Of a stretch of DNA of 64,000 nucleotides, positions 26,101 to 33,722 are shown one piece after another (positions within the stretch are counted from its first letter, which is position 1; each line of letters starts with the position of its first letter). Origin of the DNA: Anaerolineales bacterium HSG25 (GTDB taxonomy: Bacteria; Chloroflexota; Anaerolineae; 4572-78; J111); the NCBI GenBank assembly GCA_030377865.1, contig JAUCGA010000010.1:1-64000 (forward strand), read 5' to 3'. The position numbers and the translations under genes are program-made. Under the pieces are notes generated by a model that was given only the letters and a program-made list of their open reading frames with translations, had not been told where the DNA came from and did not search any database.

Positions 26101-26197
26101 TGGTTTTTTCTAACGTAGCCCGTAACTGAGCATTCTCTTGCTCTAGTTGTTGTTGATATGTCACTGTCTGCTCGGTTGATTGTGTTTGATTTATCAT
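23153..26197 (-). CDS. Hybrid histidine kinase: GAF-PAS-GAF-HisKA-HATPase-REC-REC
   Basis: A 1014-residue soluble hybrid kinase. Order: coiled N-terminus, GAF (about 42-195), PAS (220-345, FMNQYGLTFFGYTADELIGQ), GAF (360-510), HisKA (SSFLANVSHELRTPLTSVLG), HATPase (INLISNAVKFT, DTGAGIS, GTGLGLPICKEI), a good receiver (ILVVDDETHIRELL, LIILDVMMPKMNG) and a second receiver-like domain whose acceptor position reads MIILNSLQ (Asn, no Asp) and is therefore probably a pseudo-receiver. Its ribosome binding site (ACAGGA) is made of the Gly-Thr-Gly-Leu codons of the upstream kinase pseudogene. Confidence 0.93.
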   Translation of the reverse strand: MINQTQSTEQTVTYQQQLEQENAQLRATLEKTNQITKTIQVAALALTQSLDLDTILNTLLEYLVQLVPYDSACIMLLNNENVLTVPAVRSHEKWTDSQALDQVTFSYTELTNLNYIFEHKTSLIISSTKTDPSWVTVKGLEYILSWVGVPLIVGDEILGLFSLDKAEENFFTPTHVQLIETLAAYAAVAIENAHLYTETEHSLKNYQQMEAVSNKRARKYYDLVENAQSIILEWDTKGNVIFMNQYGLTFFGYTADELIGQNIMDTIVPKTESTESAGEGRDLSALMNDILKNPEAYINNENENVTKTGERVWAVWSNTAQFDEEGELTGILSIANDITIKKQTEASLYRQNAYLAALHETTLGLMGRRDLKELLETVIIRAGQLLGTSHGSIYLGEPGTNQIHLEVGVGIFRPMVGVVLQSGESMPGKVWQTGQPLFVTDYSEWKGISTDFDYSQLRAGIGVPLRSGSEIVGVIGIGYSYHNQKSPDGEAIQLLNQFAQLASVGLDNARLYNDMQQAREDAELANQTKSSFLANVSHELRTPLTSVLGFAKIIQKRLDLIFPHVQNNERRLRRAMQQVSQNVGIIIAEGERLTALINDVLDLAKIEAGKIEWHMEPLDMSNIIERALMATASLFENRDVLLVREFSPNLPQVIGDQDRLIQVMINLISNAVKFTDIGVITCRLEQNEGEIRVSVTDTGAGISEEDQPKIFDKFRQVGDTLTDKPKGTGLGLPICKEIILNHEGMIWVESELGKGTSFIFTLPILSPAQSPIAEAWIKKLDIDTLLQQFEAHRTLNAEQPDSQKKAILVVDDETHIRELLKQELVTKGYDVLEATDGLEAISQVKKQHPDLIILDVMMPKMNGFNVAELLKNNPLTANIPIILLTIVEDKAKGFRLGVDRYFSKPIDTPKLFKEIDVLLSQGGSRKKVLIVDKEIESAQTLANVLQEQGFTVNITSDKKDVFLPKAITFQPDMIILNSLQLAQHKEVVKALRFEKGLENVMIFFFQDPHINQPK

Positions 26198-26299
26198 AAC
26201 ATTAATCCTGTTCCGGTTGGCTTATCGGTCAGGGTATCGCCAAACTGTCTAAATGTTTCAAAAACAGTAGTTTGATCTGTGGGGGCAATGCCAATACCA

Positions 26300-26400
26300 A
26301 GAATCGGAATCAAACAAGTTGCGCGCTCCAGAGTGGTTCAATCTTTAAGATTGAATCACTCTCATGACCAACATGCACAAGTTAATTAATGCTCATTCCC
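26300..26400. repeat. Element G1 in the kinase pseudogene
   Basis: Ends GAATCGGAATCAAACAAG and GTTAATTAATGCTCATTCCC. The hairpin core is AGAGTGGTTCAATCTT / AAGATTGAATCACTCT. It splits the G1-box codons (Asp-Thr | Gly-Ile-Gly-Ile). Confidence 0.75.
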
Positions 26401-26776
26401 AGTATCAATAATTGCCACCACAATTTTAGCATCTTTTGGGGTCACTTTACAAACCACCGCGCCATTATTGGTAAATTTGAGTGCATTTGAAAGCAAGTTA
26501 ATGACCACTTAAATCAAACGATCTTCATCGCCAATAACTGATGGTAAATTTGGTGGGATTTCTTTAACTAACGGTAACTGTTTTTGCTCAAATAATCCCG
26601 AAACAGCGGCTATCAGGTTCTTGCAAGTATAACCCAATTCCGTTACTATGCAATAACTCTTGAGCTAGCAGGCTAATTTTCTCTAAAATAGCTGTTCTGT
26701 CAAACGTTTTGGCGATTTTACGTCCTATTTCAGTCAGTGTTGCCATTTCACTGGCTCGCCGTTGAGCCGACTGAAA

Positions 26777-26867
26777 GTAAATATTCAGTGAACTCGCCAA
26801 AAAGAGCATCAGAAACCCGATTTCTCAAAAAAATCGGGTTTCTAGGGCGGTTTTACTGAACTTTTAC
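26777..26867 (+). repeat. Element A5 in the kinase pseudogene (8-bp target duplication)
   Basis: Consensus A element flanked by perfect gactgaaa repeats (26769-26776 and 26868-26875). The frame reading MLFLASSLNIY from its reverse strand into the pseudogene is a repeat artefact. Confidence 0.9.
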
Positions 26868-26945
26868 GACTGAAACAGGCGAGCGTTATCAATTGCAATT
26901 GAGGCTAATTGTCCAAACCGAGTCAACATAACCTTGGTATGTTTT

Positions 26946-27162
26946 AAGTAACTTTCATTTCTAAGTTGTCACTTTTCACGGAGTGCAAAAATTCTATTCT
27001 TGCTGTCAAAATACAATTTTGACACTCCTGTTTTCCTGATCGTTGCGATTATGTAATCGCAACGGGTATTTGGCGGGTATATCCTCCTTCAAGGAGGCTT
27101 CGCGCTACCCGCCTATTATGGGTACACTTCTGTTTTTTACAAGTTAGTTCTGAAAACTACTT
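26946..27162. repeat. Element E2
   Basis: Ends AAGTAACTTTCATTTCTAAG and CTTAGTT-type AGTTCTGAAAACTACTT. The core matches E1, with an extra stem CCTCCTTCAAGGAGG inside the GGCGGGTAT/ATACCCGCC-like hairpin. It truncates the 5' end of the kinase pseudogene and abuts element P1. Confidence 0.75.
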
Positions 27163-27318
27163 AGGTAACTCCAAGAAAATAAACCTCCCAAATGTCATGC
27201 CCGAATGTTGTTATCGGGCATCTATTTGTATGCAGAATGTGGATTCCCGCTAAAAGCATGCGGGAATGACATAGAGAATTTAATCAGTTTGGGAGATTTT
27301 AAAAGTTGGAACTGCCTT
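27163..27318. repeat. Element P1
   Basis: Ends AGGTAACTCCAAGAAAAT and AGTTGGAACTGCCTT, with ACCTCCCAAA / TTTGGGAGAT subterminal arms. The interior carries ATGCCCGA...TCGGGCAT and CCCGC...GCGGG hairpins. The same ends surround a different core at 41523-41686. Confidence 0.7.
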
Positions 27319-27333
27319 AAGTTCAGCAAGTAG

Positions 27334-30210
27334 TTAGTTTTCGTCTCGTTTTCCATAGGTTCTAAAGGCATCTGTTTTTGATACATCATATCCAACATGG
27401 TCAGGAATGGGAATGGTAAAGAAGAATGTACTCCCTTGTTCTACAGCGCTCTCGGCCCATATTCGTCCACTATGATGTTCAACAATCTGTTTGCAAATTG
27501 GTAAACCAAGCCCTGTACCCTGAGGTTTGTCGGTTAAAGTGTCACCAATTTGTCTGAATTTTTCAAAAACATGGAGTAACTCCGTGTCGGGGATGCCCAT
27601 GCCGGTGTCGATGATACTGACCAAAATCTCGTTAGCCTCTTTCTTTAGGCAACAAGTCACACTACCACCATCAGAGGTGAACTTGATAGCATTAGAGAGG
27701 AGGTTGATAATGACTTGCATCAGTCGGTGTTCATCGCCAATGACACGGGGCAGATTTGGCTCAACATCTCGTTCGAGTTTGATATTTTTTCCTGTCAGTA
27801 AGGCTGATGTCGCGGCCAGTGACTGATCGATAATATCAGATAGATTGAGCGGAACCATACGCCATTCAATTTTACCCGATTCGATTTTGGCTAAATCTAG
27901 CACATTGTTAATTAAACTGGTTAGCCGCTCTCCTTCGGAGATGATAATCTGAATATTTTTTCGTACTTGAGTAACGGCACGTTTGGTTTTACGGTCATCC
28001 ATAGCTGTTTGAGGAAAAATACGGTTTTCTAACCGTTTTTGGATGATTTTTGAAAATCCTAATATAGAGGTCAAAGGAGTTCTTAGTTCATGACTAACAT
28101 TCGCTAAAAATGAGCTTTTGGCTTCGTTGGCCGCGTCGGCTAACTCTTTGGCAGTTTGGATATCGTTAAACAGTTGGGCATTGTGGATGGCGATACTAGC
28201 CTGAGTAGCAAAAATTTGCAAGACGTTCAGATCATCATCGTCATAAAAATCTGTAGTAAAGTTGTCAGTTGTGATAACACCGATAGTTTCATCACCGATA
28301 ATAAGCGGTGCGCCCATCCAACAATTTATCTTTTCACCTCCCGACCAGATTATCCAAGCCGGCTCGTCATGCACATCGGCAACGATGAGAGGTTTTTTGG
28401 TTTTAAATACTTGGGTTGCAACTGTGTCCAACTGTAATGGGATACGATGATTTAAGAATTTCTCACTTGTTGCCGTGGCCTGTTGTAATATTAAAAAGTC
28501 TCCTTGTTGTAACAGAATTCCGGCTCCGTCATAGGCGAGCACATCTTTTAGCTCTTCTAATATTTTAACTAAAACGATGTCAAGCTCTAAACTTTGGTTC
28601 AAAATAACGGCTAATTCACGTAAACTTTCTGCTAATTGGCGTTGTTCTTGTTCTATTTCAAGTAACTGGCGTAGCTCAGATTCAGCTTGTTTACGAGCCG
28701 TAATATCAGCTTGGATAGTACAAATACCGCCATCTTGAGTCCGATTTTCACTTATCAGTAACCAGCGTCCATCACTCATTTGTAGTTCAAATGGATCCGT
28801 AGGGTGGCGGTGTTGAGCCAACTGTTCTTCAAACCAACTTCTGGGTCGTTGTATGGCATCCATATATATACCACGAGTTATTCCCGCTTGTAGGAGCGTT
28901 TCAAACTGAACTTCCGGCACGAGAATATCGGCGATTTTGATATGCATGTCAAGGTATTTATTGTTACATAAAATGAGCTTATCAGCCGCATCAAACAGAA
29001 CTAACCCCTCGGAGATACTGTCAATTGCTTGTGCTAAACGAGTCTCTGCGGTTCCGGCTTTAGTTTGGAGATTGCTGATGAGTGTTTTTATTTGCTCGGC
29101 CATAGCGTTAAAACTAGCTGATAGTTGCCCCAATTCGTCGGCACTATCAATGTGAGCTTGTGTATCTAAGTTGCCATTTTGTAAGGCTACCGCAACCTCG
29201 GTTAAGTGGCTAATTTTTTTGGTTACGCTATGGTTTAGCAGATAGGCCAGCCAAGCGGTCAACAGTAAGGATACAATAACAGCTAGGCCAAGTAGAAAAC
29301 GAACACCTGCCGTTGTCTGTTCGATACTGTTTTGAGTCTCAATGACCTGTCGTGTTGCCAAAATAATCAGTTGTTCAGAAATTGGCTCAAACAAGAGCAT
29401 GTGCTGATCGAAACTGTTAACTCGACTCTCTATTTCTACGGTTAAACTTCGTATTTCACGAATATTTTCTTCATATAGCTCAAATAGAGCTAATAACGCC
29501 TCTTTTTGTTTGATGTTCAACTCAGGCGAATCGTTGATCATCCGTTGAAAGTTGGTCAGAATAGTTAGTAAATTCTGCATAACCTCAACGTCATGGGTCA
29601 GTTGATACTGGTATAACAACGTTTCCATTTGTAGATAGATATTATTTAATTCGGGTTGGTTAAGCTCGGTTAGCGTTTTTTGCAGGGCTACGGAATTCTG
29701 GGTTAAAGTGGTTAGGATACCGCTCTTTGTCGCTCCCAACTCAGAAACATTGTTGACTGCAATCTCAAATCGGTCAGCATATAGGTTAATCAAGCCGCGG
29801 TAACTGCTTAGGTTAAGGTAACTGGGGCGTAACAGGTCGCTTGTATCTGGCGCTGTAACTAGTTCTTGTAACTCAGCATTGGCCTGATTAAGCTGTATAA
29901 TCTCGGCTCGGTAGGCTGACACATATTCTTGATAAGCCTGCTCATATCCCACGATGGGCCAATTTCTGAAAAAATCTTTCTCTAGCCGTCGAGCATGTTG
30001 CAAGTGGTTGTCCATCTCCAGTACAAGGCGCTGAAACTCCATGTTGTTGACAATAGTGGCCTTGGTTTTGGTATGCACCGCAGTTAGGGCAAAAAAACCA
30101 GTGAGCGCGATAAACACAATCAACAGTAAAAACAGGCCAAAAACAACCCTGAATTTACTGTTAATACTTAGATTACGCCAATATTTTTGTAAAAAAATTT
30201 GTAGCTTCAT
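27334..30210 (-). CDS. Membrane histidine kinase: 4HB-type sensor-HAMP-PAS-GAF-HisKA-HATPase
   Basis: A 958-residue kinase. TM1 is about residues 22-45 (VFGLFLLLIVFIALTGFFAL), followed by a roughly 270-residue helical extracytoplasmic region, TM2 about 310-330 (LLGLAVIVSLLLTAWLAYLL), HAMP, PAS (AIDSISEGLVLFDAADKLIL), GAF (about 545-700), HisKA (SSFLANVSHELRTPLTSILG) and HATPase (INLLSNAIKFT, DTGMGIP, GTGLGLPICKQIV). It has no receiver, so it must signal to a separate one, perhaps that of the 23153 kinase or the stand-alone protein at 21084. Elements J2 and C2 lie upstream. Confidence 0.93.
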   Translation of the reverse strand: MKLQIFLQKYWRNLSINSKFRVVFGLFLLLIVFIALTGFFALTAVHTKTKATIVNNMEFQRLVLEMDNHLQHARRLEKDFFRNWPIVGYEQAYQEYVSAYRAEIIQLNQANAELQELVTAPDTSDLLRPSYLNLSSYRGLINLYADRFEIAVNNVSELGATKSGILTTLTQNSVALQKTLTELNQPELNNIYLQMETLLYQYQLTHDVEVMQNLLTILTNFQRMINDSPELNIKQKEALLALFELYEENIREIRSLTVEIESRVNSFDQHMLLFEPISEQLIILATRQVIETQNSIEQTTAGVRFLLGLAVIVSLLLTAWLAYLLNHSVTKKISHLTEVAVALQNGNLDTQAHIDSADELGQLSASFNAMAEQIKTLISNLQTKAGTAETRLAQAIDSISEGLVLFDAADKLILCNNKYLDMHIKIADILVPEVQFETLLQAGITRGIYMDAIQRPRSWFEEQLAQHRHPTDPFELQMSDGRWLLISENRTQDGGICTIQADITARKQAESELRQLLEIEQEQRQLAESLRELAVILNQSLELDIVLVKILEELKDVLAYDGAGILLQQGDFLILQQATATSEKFLNHRIPLQLDTVATQVFKTKKPLIVADVHDEPAWIIWSGGEKINCWMGAPLIIGDETIGVITTDNFTTDFYDDDDLNVLQIFATQASIAIHNAQLFNDIQTAKELADAANEAKSSFLANVSHELRTPLTSILGFSKIIQKRLENRIFPQTAMDDRKTKRAVTQVRKNIQIIISEGERLTSLINNVLDLAKIESGKIEWRMVPLNLSDIIDQSLAATSALLTGKNIKLERDVEPNLPRVIGDEHRLMQVIINLLSNAIKFTSDGGSVTCCLKKEANEILVSIIDTGMGIPDTELLHVFEKFRQIGDTLTDKPQGTGLGLPICKQIVEHHSGRIWAESAVEQGSTFFFTIPIPDHVGYDVSKTDAFRTYGKRDEN

Positions 30211-30282
30211 TTTGTAGGTGAGAAGGACGAATTAACTTGTAAAAAACCGGAGTGTCAAATTGCATTTGGTAATGTTGTTATC

Positions 30283-30406
30283 TTGACTGATGACACATCG
30301 GAATAAATCCCGATGCTGATAGCTAAAGCAGGCTAAAGCCAGCTATTTAGGCCGCTTTTAGCGGTCTTGAGTTTTTAGCCTTGTGGCTTTAGCCCAAGGC
30401 TATCAG
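30283..30406. repeat. Element J2
   Basis: TGATGACACATCGGAATAAA to CCCAAGGCTATCAG, with GGCCGCTTTTAGCGGTC hairpin. It sits in the 337-bp gap between two kinase genes next to C2. An E-type fragment (AACTTGTAAAAAACCGGAGT) is at 30235-30260. Confidence 0.7.
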
Positions 30407-30407
30407 T

Positions 30408-30545
30408 AGAGTTGTTCGGCAATAACTTATCATCGCATAAAAACTCAAATTCGAGGTCTGCGGAGTGCAAAAGCATCTTGCTTTTGCATGTTTGTCTCCG
30501 GCAAAAGCAAGATGCTTTTGCACTCCTTTATTCCCGAGCAACTCT
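30408..30545. repeat. Element C2
   Basis: AGAGTTGTTCGGCAATAA to TTTATTCCCGAGCAACTCT with the hairpin GCAAAAGCATCTTGC / GCAAGATGCTTTTGC. The arms differ from C1 by matched changes (CTT to ATC and its complement), so base pairing is preserved. It ends two bases before the stop of the next kinase gene. Confidence 0.78.
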
Positions 30546-30547
30546 CT

Positions 30548-33304
30548 TTACTTGTCTTTGTGATAGGGTAAACTAAACGAAAAACAACTTCCTTGTCCTG
30601 CGGTACTTTCAAGCCAAAGTTTGCCACCATGATGTTCCACAATAACCTTACTAATCGACAACCCTAGTCCGGTGCCTTTGGGTTTGTCAGTTAAAATGTT
30701 TCCTGTTTGATAAAATTTATCAAATACTTTGACTTGATCTGATTCTTCGATTCCTATACCGGTGTCGGTTACGCTGATGATAAGCTCATCCTTATTTTGA
30801 CGTACGCGGCAAATTATTTGACCTTCGTCAGTAAATTTGACGGCATTGGAGAGTAGATTATTTAGCACCTGAATCAGACGACCTTGATCTCCCATAATAT
30901 TAGGCAGATTATCGGGGATGTCGGTTTCTATGGTTACCTTCTTTTCTTGGACTTTCATCTCTGCGACCATAGTTGCTTGGTGTACAATGGCCGAGATAAT
31001 GACTGGATAAACCTGCCATTCAACTTGCCCCGCTTCAATTTGAGCCAATTCCAAAATATCGTCAATAAGGCCCGTTAGGTGTTCACTTTCACTGACAATA
31101 ATTTCAAAATTATCGGTAAGTTGACGAGTTAGTTGAGCCATAGAGGGATTCTGTGCCACGAGAGGAGGATAGACACGATGGCTCAATTTTCGTTCAATCA
31201 CCTTTGAGAATCCAAGAATAGCAGTTAAAGGTGTTCTTAGCTCATGGCTAACATTGGCTAAAAAGGCACTTTTAGCCTGATTAGCCGCCTCAGCCTCGAT
31301 CTTGGCTCGCTGTAAATCAGTAATATCATGATAAAGGGCAAAGGTTGCTACCAACTTCTCGCCGACAATAACTGGTACACCAAATAGCTCAACCTCAATA
31401 GTGGTGCCATCGCGCCGATTACGTTGGGTAATGGCATGAATAACCTCACCCGCCAAAACCCGCTCACTAAACTCGTTCGCTTGGTCATGAGAGTCGTGAC
31501 TAAGAATGATAATTTCGTCTACACTTTGGCCGATGACTTCTGATTGAGCATAGCCAAATAAACGCTCCGCGGCCGGATTCCACGCCAAAATTTGATTATC
31601 GAGATTAGTGGTGACAATCGCGACCGGACTATTAAGCACCATAGCTTCAAAAAAGTTTTTCTCGCGCTGAGCCTGTTGATACAAACGGGCGTTATCAAGC
31701 GTAATTGAGGCCAACTGCCCAAATCGACTGAGTAGCTCAATTTGTCGATTATCGAACTCATCGGTTGTATTAGCCGAATAAGCAATACCCAACACGCCAA
31801 CAACATCCATAGCACTCTTATGAAAACTCATGTCGGAACTTTTCGCGGCGGGATCGTAAATTGGAGAACCTGCTTTGAGGGGGATTCCAGTCACAATGCT
31901 GACGGTATCCTTGGGAAATGTAGGATCACGCCCCTTCCAATTATCGTAATCTTTAATAATGAGTGGTTGCCCTGTTTGCCAAACGTTACCAACGACACCT
32001 ATATGTGGGGCTACTGTTTTGCCAACTTGTTCTAAAAACATGCCCCATCCGATTTTGAGCATCATCGAGTGTTGACTTGGTTCATAGAGGTAGATGAAAC
32101 CATGTTTGGTGTTAAGCAACTCTGCGGCACGTTTAACTAGAATTTCCAGTAAATCATCCAATTCCAAACGACTCATCAGACCCAATGTTGTGTTGTGCAT
32201 CACGGCCAAATATTCGTTTTGTTGCCACAACATGGCCTCAGCCTGCTGACGGTCTATTATCTCTTGCTGGAGTTCCTGATTTGTTTTGGTCAACTCTTGG
32301 GTGCGGTGGTTTACTTCTAGTTCAAGTTGTTGTTTATGGTTTTCTAGGGCTTGTTGAGCCTCTTTTTGACCCGTTAAGTCATAAATCGCGTGTAACAAGG
32401 CTGGCTCACCTTGATAGGTGATTGGCTGAGTTGACAATGCCGCCCAAAACGAACTACCATCTAACCGTTTGAACTGGGTCTCGTAGTTTTCAACGTATTC
32501 ATTTTTGGTGATAATATTTAGGATTTTTTCTCGTTCGGCTGGAGTGTAAAAAAACTCTGTTGATAATCGTCCTACGATACCATCAAATGATAGACCAATC
32601 ATCAAACTAGAATGAGCATTAGCATACAGAATTGTCGCATCACTAATACGACTAATAATAATGGGGATTGGGATTGTACCAGCAATAACCCGAAATCGCT
32701 CTTCACTTTCCCGTAACGCTTCTTCAATTTGCTCCCGTTCTTGTGCCTGTATGGTTAAGGTGGTGACGGTAGTTGTCAACTCACTGATATATTCCTTAAC
32801 CTGTTCACTTAGTTTGTTATTTTGATTTTGTAAACGCTGAATTTTTTGCTCAAGTATGTGGGTTTGTTCAACCATGAGGTGTTGGCTATGCTTGAGAATG
32901 GTTTCGGTTTTACGCCAGCGGGGCATAAGAATTTTGAGGATAGACTGAGCCGCGGTAGGACTGTTGTCGATAAGTTGGTTAAACTGATGTTGATTAATTG
33001 CCAGCAGGGAACTGTTGGTGCGGGCACGGGCGCTTGCCATGCGGGGTGCTTTGTCGAGGAGTGCCATTTCACCGATAAACTCGCCTGTTCTTCGGACTGC
33101 TAACAGCACCTCTCCGTCAGGTGTTTGTTTGCGGATTTCTATTTCACCTTCTTGAATCACATAACCCCATTTTCCTTTTGTCCCTTCTATAAATAGTGCC
33201 ATTCCTGCCGCTAAGTTAATGATTTCGACCATACTACTTAGGGCCAATAAATCCTCGTCGGATAGGCCCGCAAACAAAAACACATTTTTTAAAATCTCGA
33301 CCAT
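30548..33304 (-). CDS. Histidine kinase: cNMP-binding-PAS-GAF-PAS-HisKA-HATPase
   Basis: A 918-residue soluble kinase with an unusual N-terminal cyclic-nucleotide-binding domain (about residues 8-120; IEGTKGKWGYVIQEGEIEIR, RTGEFIGEMALLDKAPRMAS), a coiled coil, PAS (about 205-330), another coil, GAF (385-560), a second PAS (570-690; NQILAWNPAAERLFGYAQSE), HisKA (SAFLANVSHELRTPLTAILG) and HATPase (LNNLLSNAVKFTDE, DTGIGIE, GTGLGLSISKVIVEH). It likely integrates a nucleotide or CRP-like ligand with redox or small-molecule signals. No receiver is attached. A GAGGT site precedes the ATG. A structured leader with a terminator lies upstream. Confidence 0.93.
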   Translation of the reverse strand: MVEILKNVFLFAGLSDEDLLALSSMVEIINLAAGMALFIEGTKGKWGYVIQEGEIEIRKQTPDGEVLLAVRRTGEFIGEMALLDKAPRMASARARTNSSLLAINQHQFNQLIDNSPTAAQSILKILMPRWRKTETILKHSQHLMVEQTHILEQKIQRLQNQNNKLSEQVKEYISELTTTVTTLTIQAQEREQIEEALRESEERFRVIAGTIPIPIIISRISDATILYANAHSSLMIGLSFDGIVGRLSTEFFYTPAEREKILNIITKNEYVENYETQFKRLDGSSFWAALSTQPITYQGEPALLHAIYDLTGQKEAQQALENHKQQLELEVNHRTQELTKTNQELQQEIIDRQQAEAMLWQQNEYLAVMHNTTLGLMSRLELDDLLEILVKRAAELLNTKHGFIYLYEPSQHSMMLKIGWGMFLEQVGKTVAPHIGVVGNVWQTGQPLIIKDYDNWKGRDPTFPKDTVSIVTGIPLKAGSPIYDPAAKSSDMSFHKSAMDVVGVLGIAYSANTTDEFDNRQIELLSRFGQLASITLDNARLYQQAQREKNFFEAMVLNSPVAIVTTNLDNQILAWNPAAERLFGYAQSEVIGQSVDEIIILSHDSHDQANEFSERVLAGEVIHAITQRNRRDGTTIEVELFGVPVIVGEKLVATFALYHDITDLQRAKIEAEAANQAKSAFLANVSHELRTPLTAILGFSKVIERKLSHRVYPPLVAQNPSMAQLTRQLTDNFEIIVSESEHLTGLIDDILELAQIEAGQVEWQVYPVIISAIVHQATMVAEMKVQEKKVTIETDIPDNLPNIMGDQGRLIQVLNNLLSNAVKFTDEGQIICRVRQNKDELIISVTDTGIGIEESDQVKVFDKFYQTGNILTDKPKGTGLGLSISKVIVEHHGGKLWLESTAGQGSCFSFSLPYHKDK

Positions 33305-33344
33305 AATACCTCACATTTGCCATGAAGAATTGTTAAGCAAAAAA

Positions 33345-33392
33345 AAACGCCTCACCGTGGGCCTATGCTTAACATCCCTGCTGGAGGCGTTT
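33345..33392 (-). terminator. Intrinsic terminator with overlapping alternative pairing
   Basis: On the minus strand the stem AAACGCCTC / GAGGCGTTT is followed by a T run. Its 30-base loop contains TGTTAAGCA (33366-33374 as complement), which is perfectly complementary to TGCTTAACA just past the T run (33331-33339). It lies about 40 bases upstream of the kinase start at 33304. Confidence 0.6.
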
Positions 33393-33428
33393 ATAAGATA
33401 AAAACTCTGCGTGTTAGGGCTATCGATT

Positions 33429-33479
33429 TTAGAGTTTGAAGCTGTAAATACCACCAACAATCAAGTTAGATAGAGCCAT
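33429..33479 (-). CDS. Possible 16-codon leader peptide
   Basis: ATG at 33479 encodes MALSNLIVGGIYSFKL-stop. An AAAGGTAG purine stretch lies six bases upstream. The stop codon is within one arm of a second hairpin (AAACTCT/AGAGTTT), and the terminator at 33345-33392 follows. A weak promoter candidate (TTACGA, 18 bases, CATACT) lies further upstream. It could instead be untranslated RNA; no homology can be claimed for such a short frame. Confidence 0.3.
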   Translation of the reverse strand: MALSNLIVGGIYSFKL

Positions 33480-33556
33480 ATAACTACCTTTATTCTAAAG
33501 CCAACGCCTAGAGTATGCAAAATTTTAACCTAACATCGTAAAAACGATATAATGGG

Positions 33557-33698
33557 TAGAAGTTTATCATTTCAACATGGCTAAAACAATATCTGACAGG
33601 ATTAACAAGATTAACAGGATTTTTTTGCCTGTAACCCTGTCGATCCTGTCAAAAAATGCTTTTGATTTTGTCAGTATGAATGAAACGACAAACTTTTG
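33557..33698. repeat. Element L1
   Basis: Ends TAGAAGTTTATCATTTCAAC and GAATGAAACGACAAACTTTTG. The GACAGGATTAACAAGATTAA core pairs loosely with CGATCCTGTC. Short direct repeats aatggg flank it. It fills most of the gap between aroB and the leader region of the kinase. Confidence 0.68.
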
Positions 33699-33722
33699 AA
33701 TGGGGTTTCAGTCTCTTAATTA

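Larger units (their letters stand above)
26204..26945 (-). pseudogene. Decayed GAF-containing histidine kinase, interrupted by elements G1 and A5
   Basis: From 5' to 3' on the minus strand: a GAF end (TRFGQLASIAIDNARLFQS), element A5, the next domain start (MATLTEIGRKIAKTFDRTAI to LYLQEPD), then an out-of-frame internal deletion straight into AAVSGLFEQKQLPLVKEIPP and NLPSVIGDEDRLI, a Gln-to-stop change (TAA) before VVINLLSNALKFT, then VVAIIDT, element G1, and GIGIAPTDQTTVFETFRQFG to GTGL. The HisKA region is missing and the 5' end is cut by element E2. It is a paralog of the three intact kinases around it. Confidence 0.85.

Noticed and set aside
26588-26809. 73-aa ORF starting MLFLASSLNIY as a gene
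   Set aside because: The start comes from element A5 and the rest is a fragment of a kinase pseudogene.
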